Notes: generated by a model not told the origin, from the letters alone. A stretch of DNA of 32,656 bases from Gracilaria caudata (GCA_030374735.1 JASCIV010000198.1:1-32656); one strand, 5' to 3'. Positions 17,653 through 27,236 are shown, counted from the first letter of the stretch. Numbers and translations are program-made.

Positions 17653-18346
17653 CGTTGACGTGAAGAATGGCTTTTGTAGAAAAAAGATTCTTAGACGATT
17701 CTCGACGACGGAAAACGATTGCCCTGGTGACAAAATATCCCCAAGAATCAATGAGCCTAAAGAGCGAAAAGTTTAGACCCCAACAGACTTGGAGGGTGTC
17801 CCTTGTGCGCTGTGTGCATGCATGCGTCCAGATGGTCATTAAGCCCTTGCCTGGGAGAGCATCCTACGGACCATGCCACAAGTAGTCTGGTGCTGATCCA
17901 ATTTTCTGTAAAGCGGTGTCGATTTGGCCAATAACGCCAACAGCAACAGTTCATAGCGCATTCCGAATCCCTATCTATTGCGTACCAGCGTTAGGACCGG
18001 AACGAAGTGCAAGAAGTGTGCGCTCCCCTGACAATGGGAAAGCTGGATTGATGGGCCACAGATCCGTTGTGCAAGCATAGCTGAACATCGGGGCATAAGC
18101 TCGATGTATCGTAAGTTTGAAGGCGATGCGCTGTGTACAGAATACGTGTGAAACATACGTCACATGAGACTGTATGTATGTATGGTAAAGTGGTTAATGC
18201 CAGGGATCCCTTAGAATATCACGATGACGAATAGGTTAAGGACAGGCTATCGTCAGAAGTGAAGCGGCGCAGACCGCACGATTTATCAGCGAGGGTCCTA
18301 AAAGCGGGAAGGAGCTCAAGGCCTCAGCATGAATGACGTACTGAAA
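17653..18346. other. Intergenic region upstream of phosphoglycerate dehydrogenase
   Basis: About 690 bp hold the promoter of the dehydrogenase and the 3' flank of the NUMOD3/zinc-finger gene. Simple-sequence bits (GCATGCATGC at 17817-17826, TATGTATGTATG near 18173) are present. No gene is recognised. Confidence 0.45.
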
Positions 18347-19264
18347 TCATCCATTCAGAGCTCCAACACCATTACATGTATCACAGAAAACCCCACCGGC
18401 ACCAAAACACAATTCACATCTGGAACTTGGAATGCCAGAAGTGATGCATCTAGGGCATTGCATCAACCCAGTCCCTTTGCACACCGAGCACTTCGCACTG
18501 GTTTTGTGCCTTGCTTTTGAAGACTTACTTCGGTTGTTCGCTTCGGACTGTGAATGTACAACTTGAGATGTTTGTTTATCGGTTGGAGGTTGCTGCGAGT
18601 GTGTTGTACTTTGTTTTTTGTTTGCTCGCTTTAGACGCTTTTCGCGGTTACTATTGAGGGTTCGTGCAACAGACTCTGGGGGTTCTTCTAGGCTTGCTAC
18701 TCGCTTGAGTATTCTGTCCACATGAGCAGACTCCATTTCGTCATGAACAACTCTGTGGCGCACATGCTTCTCTGGTGGCTTCGTAACAGACGTGATCAAC
18801 TTGGATTCCATAGCCTTTTGCCGCAGATGATCAAGCGCGTCTTCATGTACGGGACTCTTTTCAGGTTGCTCTGACTTCTTTTGCTTGGCTTTGGCGGCCA
18901 TTGCGCGAGAAATCTTCGCTCGACTCTCGGCGGAACGCTTACGACCGTACATTGGGTTCTGGGAACCTTCAAATCGACGTCGAAGCGATTCTCGGTGCTC
19001 TGCCGACTTTCGACGACCCTTGAGCGCATCTGAAATTTTCTTGCGCGTTTCGGGTCGCATGGGCATCCTTCTTCTCCGGGCGTCATTCGTTGAGTCATCA
19101 TCATCCGGAGACGAGGCGTTCTGCTCGCTTCTGTGGGTTCTATGACGTGAAGTTATGGTCCAGAAGAGTGGGGGATAGCCCACACTTGGGCGTCGTTTGC
19201 ATGTTGAAGGTGTTTTCTCGGGATGCGTCAGGGGTTTTGACAGAGTTACGAAGGCCGCCTGCAT
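18347..19264 (-). CDS. NUMOD3-motif protein with DnaJ-type zinc finger
   Basis: This 305-residue protein, from the ATG at 19264, joins two unusual modules. After a basic, Thr- and Pro-rich N-terminus that could be an organelle leader, residues 71-122 hold two or three NUMOD3-like units (PETRKKISDALKGRR; NPMYGRKRSAESRAKISRAM). These are short helical DNA-contacting motifs known from group I intron homing endonucleases. A long charged linker follows. The C-terminus (259-300) has four CxxC pairs: CSVCKGTG, CPRC, CELCFGAG and CDTCNGVG. This is the pattern of the DnaJ/BSD2 cysteine-rich domain that binds two zinc ions. There is no J domain and no nuclease domain. It may be an organelle nucleic-acid or assembly factor, but its function is unknown. 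It is divergent from the FIST gene. Confidence 0.85.
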   Translation of the reverse strand: MQAAFVTLSKPLTHPEKTPSTCKRRPSVGYPPLFWTITSRHRTHRSEQNASSPDDDDSTNDARRRRMPMRPETRKKISDALKGRRKSAEHRESLRRRFEGSQNPMYGRKRSAESRAKISRAMAAKAKQKKSEQPEKSPVHEDALDHLRQKAMESKLITSVTKPPEKHVRHRVVHDEMESAHVDRILKRVASLEEPPESVARTLNSNREKRLKRANKKQSTTHSQQPPTDKQTSQVVHSQSEANNRSKSSKARHKTSAKCSVCKGTGLMQCPRCITSGIPSSRCELCFGAGGVFCDTCNGVGALNG

Positions 19265-19537
19265 TTGAGCGACATCTGATGCGAATGGCGAGCGAATTGC
19301 ATTCTGTGACTTGACGGATGACTCTGCTTCTTCTCAAAGGCGGTGAATATGGGTGACCGGACGAGAGGTTCAGAGGCTGCGAGCAGGGTGCAATTGGAAC
19401 GCGTGCGGACCAATTGCTGAAAGACACTACGAAAAGCTCGATCTCGACATCGCCACGTACGCACTGCGCTCATCTGCTTCGGCACATTGCCAGAGTCTGC
19501 CCGAAACAACTTCCCTTCTCCTCCGAGGCAACAAACC
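19265..19537. promoter_or_regulatory. Bidirectional promoter region, NUMOD3 gene / FIST gene
   Basis: Only 273 bp separate the ATG codons of these divergent genes, so both promoters and leaders must lie here. Both products have leaders that could be organellar, which makes co-regulation plausible. No TATA box is evident. Confidence 0.55.
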
Positions 19538-21121
19538 ATGTCCTTAGCTTTCGTTCCGCATTCCCTCACTCTCACTCGCGTGCGGTGCGCGCGCCCCTCT
19601 TTGCGATGCCGTCGGCCGCGGAGAGTAGTCTGTGCCCCCCGCCGCCAGCGCCCGCTATGTACCGCCGAGCCGAATCCGATGCCATCGGAGGCAGAAGCAC
19701 CGCAACTCTCGTTCTCCACCGCAGCCTCGTCCGCCCCCACGTTGAGTTCCGCCCTGACTGAAGCCGTATCCCGCGCGCTTTCAAAGCTTGGCCCAGGAGG
19801 GCCTCCTAATCTCGCCTTTGTGTTTGTGTCGGTGCGGTATAGCCTTTCAAACATCGGTCCATCCGGTCGCGACTCGCTCGACTTGGTAGTTCCGCGTCTT
19901 CGCGCTTTGGTTCCAGAACTGAAGGCAGTTCTTGGATGCACTTCCGACGGGGTCATTGGCAGTGGTCCCCTGAGCGATGTCGTTGAGCTACAAAACGTAC
20001 CTTCAGTGTCCATTACCCTTGGCCGTCTTCCCAAAGTGAAAATAACGCCATTCCACGTGATGCCGGACGATTTGCCAAACCCGGACGCCAGACAAAGCGA
20101 ATGGAGGCGCCTAGTTTCAAATCCAGACGACGCAAACAACCCCCCAGCATTTATTGTGCTCTCTGATCCGAGCTTCGCTGAGAGAGGGGAGCTTGATACT
20201 TTTCTTTCTGGCGTGGAATTTGCGTATCCTGGAAGTTGCGTAGTTGGCTCTCTAGCCTCTGCAGCAGCGGCTTTTGCCCGAGGACATATGTTTTGCACGT
20301 TGCCTAGAGATGTGCTTTCACCACATTCTTCGTCTTTGAGAGACTCCGGCTTGGTAGGAATCGCATTAACGGGTGATATTGAGCTGGACTGTCTTGTTTC
20401 AGCTGGCTGTCGGTCCATAGGACCTATATATGAAGTTCGTAAAGTTTCTAATGGAATTGTCAGGGAAATGGAGTTGGTTGGACGTCCGTCTACCCTCATG
20501 TCGGCAATGTCGCATTTGAGGAGCATAATATCTTACGCAACATCACAGGAAAAGGTGCTAATGCAAGATCAACTACATGTTGGCATCGCTATCGAGTCTG
20601 TTGCTAATTCAGACTCCGACTCTGAAGCTTATCTTATCCGCCATGTGATAGGCGTTGATATGGATGGAGGTGGTATTTCAGTTGCCCACAACGTCCGTCC
20701 CGGTCAGCGCATTCGCTTCTTTTTGCAAGAACCGGAAGCTGCAGAAAAGGCGCTTGACACCAACATCCAAAGATATAAACGAGCGGAACTAGCCAATTCT
20801 TTGGTTGGGTACAGCAACCCGCCTTTTGGAGCCATGGTCTTCGTGGACAATGGTCGTGGGCGAGCTCTCTTCCGTGAGCGGTGTATAGAAACGAAGAACC
20901 TGACAGAGTTTGCGACAGGCGTGCCTATAAGCGGTTGCTTTGCAGGGGGACAGATTGGGCCATGCAAATCCGGCGGAGGTGACAAGAATATGCCTTCCGT
21001 AATTCATCACGCTGCAAATCTTATCGCTTTTGTTCGAAGAAGAAGTGGTATTTCACCTTCAGAACCGGTCGACAGCCCCTCTACTTCGGCTGCGGATCTC
21101 GACGAAGGTCCGGAGAGGTAA
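19538..21121 (+). CDS. FIST N- and C-domain protein, probably plastid
   Basis: FIST domains are proposed small-ligand sensor domains, in bacteria often linked to signalling. Plants and algae carry a stand-alone version of cyanobacterial type. The ATG at 19538 gives 527 residues; the frame is open upstream but lacks an ATG. Residues 1-41 are Arg, Leu and Pro rich without acids (RVRCARPSLRCRRPRR), like a transit peptide. The FIST_N part (about 90-300) includes VLGCTSDGVIGSG and AYPGSCVVGSLAS. The FIST_C part (about 310-490) includes GCRSIGPIYEVRKVSN, VRPGQRIRFFLQ and GAMVFVDNGRGRALF, ending GVPISGCFAGGQIGP. Both halves are complete. The ligand is unknown. The tail after about 490 is Ser and Pro rich and probably disordered. 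Confidence 0.88.
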   Translation: MSLAFVPHSLTLTRVRCARPSLRCRRPRRVVCAPRRQRPLCTAEPNPMPSEAEAPQLSFSTAASSAPTLSSALTEAVSRALSKLGPGGPPNLAFVFVSVRYSLSNIGPSGRDSLDLVVPRLRALVPELKAVLGCTSDGVIGSGPLSDVVELQNVPSVSITLGRLPKVKITPFHVMPDDLPNPDARQSEWRRLVSNPDDANNPPAFIVLSDPSFAERGELDTFLSGVEFAYPGSCVVGSLASAAAAFARGHMFCTLPRDVLSPHSSSLRDSGLVGIALTGDIELDCLVSAGCRSIGPIYEVRKVSNGIVREMELVGRPSTLMSAMSHLRSIISYATSQEKVLMQDQLHVGIAIESVANSDSDSEAYLIRHVIGVDMDGGGISVAHNVRPGQRIRFFLQEPEAAEKALDTNIQRYKRAELANSLVGYSNPPFGAMVFVDNGRGRALFRERCIETKNLTEFATGVPISGCFAGGQIGPCKSGGGDKNMPSVIHHAANLIAFVRRRSGISPSEPVDSPSTSAADLDEGPER

Positions 21122-21557
21122 TCTATGTGCCAAGCGAGAGGAAGGCACGCGTCGCCTTATTGTGAACAAGCTTAAGGTTGCATGGGATTTTGAAGGAATG
21201 TCCACAGATATTCGCTTCCAAACATTACCCTTCTACTAGTCATTAAGTACTCTCAGAACTAACAGTCCGTTAAACTTACGCAGGTCAATTCTTCTCGCAG
21301 TGGATTTTGACATCTACGAGAAATAAACCTCGCTCACCAAGGGGAGGCCAGACAGAGCATAGCGGAAAAAGACAAAACCCATCACCGTCCTACAAAGTAA
21401 CGTTGTTTTGTACCTATACCCATTTTGAACTCCTCAGCTCGACGGCGCATATTTTGATCCAGAGCAATGTATCCTTGTACTGCTTGAGAATATGTGTATT
21501 AGATAGGTTATTAACATTATGCTAAGCAGGATCTACTATTTACCTAGAGGGAAACTC
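21122..21557. other. Convergent 3' flanks of FIST gene and PRMT5
   Basis: These 436 bp lie between two stop codons and should hold both 3' UTRs. I see nothing else. The open frames in the interval are short and unlike protein. Confidence 0.55.
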
Positions 21558-23492
21558 TCAAATCCGTAGACCGATCGAGTAAGAGCGACCACTGGGGTTG
21601 TGTATTGGCGTGACAGCTGGGTCACTCACACACCATTCATACCATACATTTGCTGCAGAAACACATCTCCAAATGTGCGTTGTGAGAGTCTTTCCTCCTT
21701 GGACGTAAACAGGGTTAGCAATCGGAATGTACATGGGAAACCAAGAGAACATGCCTTCTGTGAAAGTTGGTGGGTTAATGGAGAGCTTAATATTCTTATA
21801 CAGAACGGTTTCAAAGTAACCAGCAAAACCGTGAACAACATTCGTCTCAGATATTGTAAACTGCAACTTAACATATCGCGAGTTGTCGATTACCGCATCT
21901 CTGTTAGGATGAGAGAATGTGAAAACTGGTTGAGTTTCGGAAAGCAGTTTCCCTCTATGAATCTTAACGACGTACGGAGTTTCCATTTCTTTTAGCGATT
22001 CCCCAATTGCTTTAACTTCGTTATGGAGCTTTGTTGATGATATCGGCGCTAGAAAGCTTGTGTACTCACAAGGGATTGATACCCCGCCTTCTTTCAGCAA
22101 GCGATTGGCACCATCAAGACATTCAGGTGAGAGCTCATTATCTCCAAAGGAACCGAGAAGCTCAGAAACCAAGATATCTGCTTGCACAGAGCTCTCCATT
22201 GTTCGCATATCTCTTGACACGACAGTAACATCCTCCCACCCCGGTTCGTTCCTCATGTTTCGCAATGTGACAACGGCGTTTGGATTCTTTTCGACGGCAA
22301 TGACTCTAACCTGCACTCCGACAGCCTCTGCTGCTCGCAAACTACTTTTCACTAGTGGACCCCTACCAGCTCCCACAACCATGATGACTGGTTTTTCCTT
22401 GCCATAATCGTGATCTTCTAGACATTGTCGAATGGCTTCTTCGTAGGCGGCGTACTTGACTGGATCCTTTTCAAAAGTCTCGTATGTCTGACTTCCAAGG
22501 TTGTTGGCGAGTGGCTGCAGAGGCGACTGAAGGTAATCGTAGTAAGGAGCCTCAACTGTTTCTGCTTCGCTTGTACCTGGCATCTTTCCGAACAAATGAG
22601 CAAGATACTGAACAAAAGGCCTGTAGCCGTCCCCGCCCTTTACTTTGTGTGCACGGCCAGTGAGGGCGAAAAAAGGAGTCATCTTAAACATCATCTTGAT
22701 AAAGTCCTGATGCCTCCGCGACAAAACTGGATAACCCACTTTGTTCGTGACGTATGATGATGTTGAGAGCAAGACAACTTTGACAGGTTCTGCGACCCAT
22801 CTCTCCAGAACAGGGCGTGGGGGTAATTCAGCGGTGAGCTCAAGCGCAACGCCCAGATGTGGATGCTCGCCGCAAAACGTGCGTATTGTGTTCCAGACTT
22901 CCCAGGGTTCCATATCGCTCGGCAATGGTGCACTGTCGCCGCCTTCAAATGGAAGAGGCGGGACCTTCCCTGGCAGATCAAGAACCGGTAAGCGTATCCA
23001 AAGCTGAAGCGTAGGCGCCTGAAGCAAAGCCGTAGACAAACATCTCGCCAAGTTGGCCACGCCTTGAGCGCCGCCATTCGGAGGAGGAATGAGAAGCGCC
23101 TTGAGGGAAAGATGCGTCGCAAAGGCAACCTCTTCCGCGAAAGCGGCCTCGCTTGCAGCGCGCAGCACCGGGTTGGGGCTGTCCAAACGAATCCACGGGG
23201 AGAGTTTGGCAACGACGCCCGCCATCCATTCGCCGGATGTGAGCTCTAGATCGGAGCGGGTGAGCGGTTCATCGCGCACAATGGGCGGCGGCGCGGCGGA
23301 AAAAACGGAAGACTTGGAACAGGTTGGTTGATCGATATTGACGCGTTCGTAGCGGGGATGCACAAGGGGAGCAATGACAAAATCACAGCCGGAGGAGTCA
23401 GCCACTTCGAGCGAGTCGCGAAGACGGGGAACGGAGACGCAATCTAAGCCGATGTTGAGCTGCTGGCCAGTCTGCGGGTGCGTCACGACCAT
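21558..23492 (-). CDS. PRMT5: Protein arginine N-methyltransferase 5
   Basis: This enzyme makes symmetric dimethylarginine on Sm proteins, histones and ribosomal proteins, usually with a MEP50-like partner. The single-exon gene encodes 644 residues from the ATG at 23492, close to human PRMT5. An N-terminal TIM-barrel-like region (about 1-300) leads to the signature LQSPLQPLANNL and ETFEKDPVKYAAY, containing the Phe (340) that sets symmetric specificity. The SAM site is MVVGAGRGPL (371-380). The double-Glu loop SELLGSFGDNELSPECLDG gives catalytic Glu444 and Glu453. The C-terminal beta-barrel follows (FTFSHPN, VVHGFAGYFETVLY). All key residues are present, so it should be active. It is divergent from the CUE-domain gene. 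Confidence 0.96.
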   Translation of the reverse strand: MVVTHPQTGQQLNIGLDCVSVPRLRDSLEVADSSGCDFVIAPLVHPRYERVNIDQPTCSKSSVFSAAPPPIVRDEPLTRSDLELTSGEWMAGVVAKLSPWIRLDSPNPVLRAASEAAFAEEVAFATHLSLKALLIPPPNGGAQGVANLARCLSTALLQAPTLQLWIRLPVLDLPGKVPPLPFEGGDSAPLPSDMEPWEVWNTIRTFCGEHPHLGVALELTAELPPRPVLERWVAEPVKVVLLSTSSYVTNKVGYPVLSRRHQDFIKMMFKMTPFFALTGRAHKVKGGDGYRPFVQYLAHLFGKMPGTSEAETVEAPYYDYLQSPLQPLANNLGSQTYETFEKDPVKYAAYEEAIRQCLEDHDYGKEKPVIMVVGAGRGPLVKSSLRAAEAVGVQVRVIAVEKNPNAVVTLRNMRNEPGWEDVTVVSRDMRTMESSVQADILVSELLGSFGDNELSPECLDGANRLLKEGGVSIPCEYTSFLAPISSTKLHNEVKAIGESLKEMETPYVVKIHRGKLLSETQPVFTFSHPNRDAVIDNSRYVKLQFTISETNVVHGFAGYFETVLYKNIKLSINPPTFTEGMFSWFPMYIPIANPVYVQGGKTLTTHIWRCVSAANVWYEWCVSDPAVTPIHNPSGRSYSIGLRI

Positions 23493-23870
23493 GCTGGTGG
23501 CGGGGATGAGGACGGGGCGCGTTGAGTCGGAGGTCGGAGCGCGAGTGGAATGGTCGCATTCTTTGTGCGGTGGGCGCCACCGAGTGGGGACGGATCAAAA
23601 AGAGCTCAGGCTGTCTGCGCGCGTTGTCAGCGCACATGCAGTTCGTACTCATTTTTACACGTATCCACGTATGAAAACAGTTGGCACTCAGATAGTGCCC
23701 GCAGGGCGCCGTTGCCGCTGTGCGTGCGGCAGCACAGCGGCGGTCGACACACAGGGCAACCCTGGGGTTTGCAGGGCTGGATGGCTGGGAATTGAACGCT
23801 TCCTCGGCGCCACGGAGCTGCGTGCCACATCGCGTTGTGTCGTTCGTCCGTCGCTCGGTCGTCGCTCGCA
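23493..23870. promoter_or_regulatory. Bidirectional promoter region, PRMT5 / CUE-domain gene
   Basis: These 378 bp between divergent ATG codons carry both promoters. The right half is GC-rich. Several overlapping open frames run through it, but none has a convincing start or composition. Confidence 0.5.
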
Positions 23871-24944
23871 ATGTCGCGACAAGCTCAGTCGAAGCCGCCG
23901 CCGGCGCGTTTCACGCTGCACGACGACGATGAGCTCGGCAGTTTCGTAGAGCTGGATGAGTCAGCCGATTACCACCCTACCTCCCGCCCCGCTTCTGCTG
24001 CGGCCCAGTCGGCGGCAACATGCGCGCCCCGGCCCAACACGCAGCCAGATGGTACCGCGAGCGCGTCGGCACCTGAGGCCCCCCCTGCTCTGCTTAGGAA
24101 GCTTGTGGCCAGGTATCCATCGCTGGATTCTGACGCCCTCGAATCGCTGCTGACCGCTTGTGATAATGACATTGACGCTGTGAGTGCGCTCGTTGACGCT
24201 GATAGTTCTGTTTCTTCTGTTGATGATGCTGCTCTTGCTGCTTCGCTTCAGGAACGCGAGAATCGTGCGGTTGCAAGGCGTCATCGCCGGAATGGCGCTT
24301 CCTTTGCCTTGGATCAAACGCAAATGGACAACCTTGTCAGCACGCTCAAAAATATAGTGGTCCCCGCTCTGCAAGCTCACTTTGAGGAGTTGGTGCTACC
24401 CGATACAAATGACCAAACCGCTTCCATCGCGTATAGCTTGAAGCACTTGCAGGTCACCGCCCTATCTCTTCCAAAAGTCACAGTCCGTCCCGCCTTAGAT
24501 CGAAAGTATGTTTTCGTCAACGTATTGAACGCACAGCTTGAATTGCATCTTGGCAAATGGCGCTATCAGAGCCAGGGATTTGTTCCGCTTCAGGACGAAG
24601 GGCAGGCGCGCTTGTCAGTTCAGGGGCTCAATATTCTGCTTAAGTTGCAACCCCGTTGGTCTTTCGATGGCGGAGCGAAAGTGGTTGTCAGCGATTGCCA
24701 TGTCACCGTTGATGGTGTAGTGCGCTTCAAAACATACGATGCGGGTGCAAACTGGGCCTATAATGCAGTTGCTGTTGTGCTCAAACCACTGGTATTATCA
24801 TACGTTAAGGAAGCTATTGCAGATACTGTTACACGCTCACTCACTTTGTATCTCAGGGAATGGTCATGCTCGAGGCCTCTGGATACCTCCCGCGCATCTG
24901 CGGCTAGTAACACCTCACAAGCACCGGTGGCTGCTGCTGAGTAA
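23871..24944 (+). CDS. CUE-domain protein with probable TULIP/BPI-like lipid-binding domain
   Basis: The 357-residue product starts at the ATG at 23871 (CAATGTCG); the open upstream part begins with TTG. An acidic N-terminal tail is followed by a CUE/UBA-like three-helix module at about 72-112 (LLRKLVARYPSLDSDALESL, then NDIDAVSALVD), expected to bind ubiquitin. After a short linker, residues about 150-330 form a beta-rich domain with the alternating pattern of BPI/SMP-type tubular lipid-binding folds: VSTLKNIVVPALQAHFEEL at the front, amphipathic strands such as LSVQGLNILLKLQ, and a closing helix (VVLKPLVLSYVKEAIADTV). The lipid-binding assignment is inferred from the pattern and is not certain. 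There is no signal peptide. It converges on the MenG gene with 162 bp between stop codons. Confidence 0.75.
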   Translation: MSRQAQSKPPPARFTLHDDDELGSFVELDESADYHPTSRPASAAAQSAATCAPRPNTQPDGTASASAPEAPPALLRKLVARYPSLDSDALESLLTACDNDIDAVSALVDADSSVSSVDDAALAASLQERENRAVARRHRRNGASFALDQTQMDNLVSTLKNIVVPALQAHFEELVLPDTNDQTASIAYSLKHLQVTALSLPKVTVRPALDRKYVFVNVLNAQLELHLGKWRYQSQGFVPLQDEGQARLSVQGLNILLKLQPRWSFDGGAKVVVSDCHVTVDGVVRFKTYDAGANWAYNAVAVVLKPLVLSYVKEAIADTVTRSLTLYLREWSCSRPLDTSRASAASNTSQAPVAAAE

Positions 24945-25106
24945 GTCAGCACTGCTCCATCAGCCCCCCCGCTGTTCTTAATAATATATGTGTTTCGAAT
25001 GATATCAAGTTGGAATAGCCATCTTGTGTACAACAGTTTGATCTTAATCGACGTTTACGGATAAAAGTCGGGTCACGCTTACCACTACATTATCAATACC
25101 AAATTC

Positions 25107-25892
25107 CTACACCAACTTTGTGCCACTGTAGAGAAATGGTCCCATTCCAAAAGGCGTTAGGCGCTCATGCGTTTCGACGTGCAGTCCAGCTTCTTCAAGC
25201 ATCTTGATAAGCTCCTCAATCCCCGAAAATTTTTGCATCGATTCGCTCAGATATTCGTAGGCATCGCGATTACCGGAAAAGAAACCGGCGACTCTGGGCA
25301 TAATCCTAGTGACGAATACGCGATGAGCTTCTTCAAGGAAACTGCTCCCATTTGTGAAACCCGCTTCCAATATCACCCACCTTCCGTCCGGCTTAAGTAC
25401 TCTTCCCATTTCTGCAAGGCCTTTCTGAGTATTTTGAAAGTTTCGAACTCCAAACGCAACGGCTACCGCATCAAAACTTTCGCTCTCAAACGGCAATTCT
25501 TCTGCAACGCCCTCCACAAGTTTTAAGTCACCGATGCTATTGGCGAAGCGATTCGCCTTGTCGCGTGCAATCTTGAGCATCTCCACTGAAGGATCAACGC
25601 CTACGACTTGAATGGACCGATTCGTGGCCAAGGAGAGTGCTAAATCTCCCGTTCCTGTGCTGACATCTAACACAGAGGCCGCCGGAAGAATCTTTCGAAT
25701 TGCTGAGTTTCGCCAGCTTCCATGAAATCCCAAAGAGATGACTTGATTTAGAACATCGTATCGAGCTGCAATCTGATCGAAGAACTCACCTGATCCTGGG
25801 ACTACGCAAGATTCTTTTCCTGTTTCTTCACAGAATGCACCGCACACCATGACGGCCATCGTCGCAACTAAAATGGTTCGAAAAGCATACAT
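25107..25892 (-). CDS. Demethylmenaquinone/ubiquinone methyltransferase, MenG/UbiE family
   Basis: Enzymes of this family C-methylate the ring of menaquinone, phylloquinone or ubiquinone precursors using S-adenosylmethionine. The ATG at 25892 gives 261 residues; the upstream frame lacks another ATG. Diagnostic stretches are FFDQIAARYDVLNQVISLG (37-55), SVLDVSTGTGDLAL (73-86), VGVDPSVEMLKIA (97-109), DAVAVAFGVRNFQN (141-154), GRVLKPDGRWVILE (163-176), and a C-terminal EEAGLHVETHERLTPFG. Residues 5-20 are hydrophobic (RTILVATMAVMVCGAF), so the protein may enter the secretory route, a membrane or an organelle. In an alga, phylloquinone/menaquinone in the plastid is the likely substrate, but mitochondrial ubiquinone (COQ5) cannot be excluded. 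It is divergent from the uL23 gene. Confidence 0.88.
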   Translation of the reverse strand: MYAFRTILVATMAVMVCGAFCEETGKESCVVPGSGEFFDQIAARYDVLNQVISLGFHGSWRNSAIRKILPAASVLDVSTGTGDLALSLATNRSIQVVGVDPSVEMLKIARDKANRFANSIGDLKLVEGVAEELPFESESFDAVAVAFGVRNFQNTQKGLAEMGRVLKPDGRWVILEAGFTNGSSFLEEAHRVFVTRIMPRVAGFFSGNRDAYEYLSESMQKFSGIEELIKMLEEAGLHVETHERLTPFGMGPFLYSGTKLV

Positions 25893-26542
25893 AGTGTCAG
25901 CAAGAAAAGCCCGTTTCGCTCGTTGACTTTCGGTATTCACGCAGCCTCTCTGAAGAGCTTTCAATCGCGACCAAAAGTACTATCTCTTTGTTAAACTAAA
26001 CAATGCTCGCTCATAACTGTTTTGCTATAGGTGGAAGCAATAAGCTCTTGAGCAACGTGGTATTGACGATTCGTAGCTTAAATTTCTTCTCAGAGGATGC
26101 ACACTTGGTTCATCATCCTCCAGCTTCGATACAAAGATTCGTGGAGCAGGCGAAAGGAAATTCTCTCAATGCTCCTTGTTCGGGAAAAAGGCACTTCAAA
26201 TACAAAAGCTCCAATTGATGCATCATCACCATCAGGGAGGTTATGCTTGATCTCATATATGAAAGACCAAACACTTTTTTCTAAAAGTTCTAGAAAACAT
26301 TTGAGAAAGTGTTTGTCCAGGTTTTTTTAAAACATATTCGATATTTGGCGGTTTTCGATTGATGAGATGGAGTGACACGTGTCCACCGAGCCATTTCAAC
26401 AGTAGTGATCCTTCCGTGGGGATGCCGACGGCGACGAACTTCCGAAACATTCTGCTTGGCTGCACCCTTCTGTCTCATCACCTTGATCATCAACGCTACG
26501 AACTCTGGCAACTGCCCCGTTTAATCGTCATCTCACCGAAAT
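25893..26542. other. Upstream region of MenG and uL23 genes
   Basis: About 650 bp separate divergent start codons. The middle (26310-26340) is rich in T tracts. No further gene is recognised. The open frames here are short and lack coding character. Confidence 0.5.
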
Positions 26543-27236
26543 ATGAAGCCCGCAGCAAAAGGTATGTCTACTGCACCTAAACAACTCCATCGTTCAATTA
26601 TTAACAGCTGCATGAGGTTTCGCTCACGCGCAATTACCGACCTGCTGACGAAACAATCCATGCCTCTTGCTCTGTAATACGACTTCTGGTCTATCTATGC
26701 GACAATCTGAATCAATCTCCAATCTTTCGGATTCGTGTTGGTGTTGATGTCGCGACTGTCTCACGTCGTCCACCTTATGCGAATCTGGAATCGATGTTGC
26801 GCGTACGATAGAGGGTCCCACAAGGGCAGAGAAGGCCGCCCGCGCCGCTAAGGCCGGTATTCAGATTGTGAAGGGAAAGAAAGTTCGTACCTCTGTAACA
26901 TTCAGACGTCCCGAAACCCTCAAGCTTCCGCGCGATCCCAAGTACCCGCGAAGAGCTTTGGCAAGAAAGCCAAAGCTTGACGATCATCAAGTGATCAAGT
27001 ACCCGCTTACAACAGAGAGCGCTATGAAGATGATTGAAGATTTCAACACAATTGTCTTTATCGTGGACGTCAGAGCGAACAAGCCTAAAATTAAGGCCGC
27101 TGTCTCGAAGATGTACGACATTCAAGCTCTCAAAGTTAACACCCTTGTTCGCCCAGATGGCAAGAAGAAGGCATACGTGAGGTTAACCAAGGAACACGAT
27201 GCCCTTGATGTGGCTTCGAAGATTGGTGTTATCTAA
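26543..27236 (+). CDS. RPL23A: 60S ribosomal protein L23a (uL23), two exons
   Basis: This cytosolic large-subunit protein sits at the exit of the peptide tunnel and docks SRP and nascent-chain factors. Exon 1 is 26543-26561, encoding MKPAAK plus one base. The intron is 26562-26829 (268 bp, GTATGT to GGCAG). Exon 2 is 26830-27236. The phase-1 junction (G|AG) gives Glu and reads on as KAARAAKAGIQIVKGKKVRT. An alternative AG five bases upstream breaks the frame. The product is 141 residues. Hallmarks are TSVTFRRPETLKLPRDPKYP, KYPLTTESAMKMIEDFNT, VRPDGKKKAYVRL and the C-terminal DALDVASKIGVI. As in RPL39, the first intron falls very close to the start codon. Confidence 0.95.
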
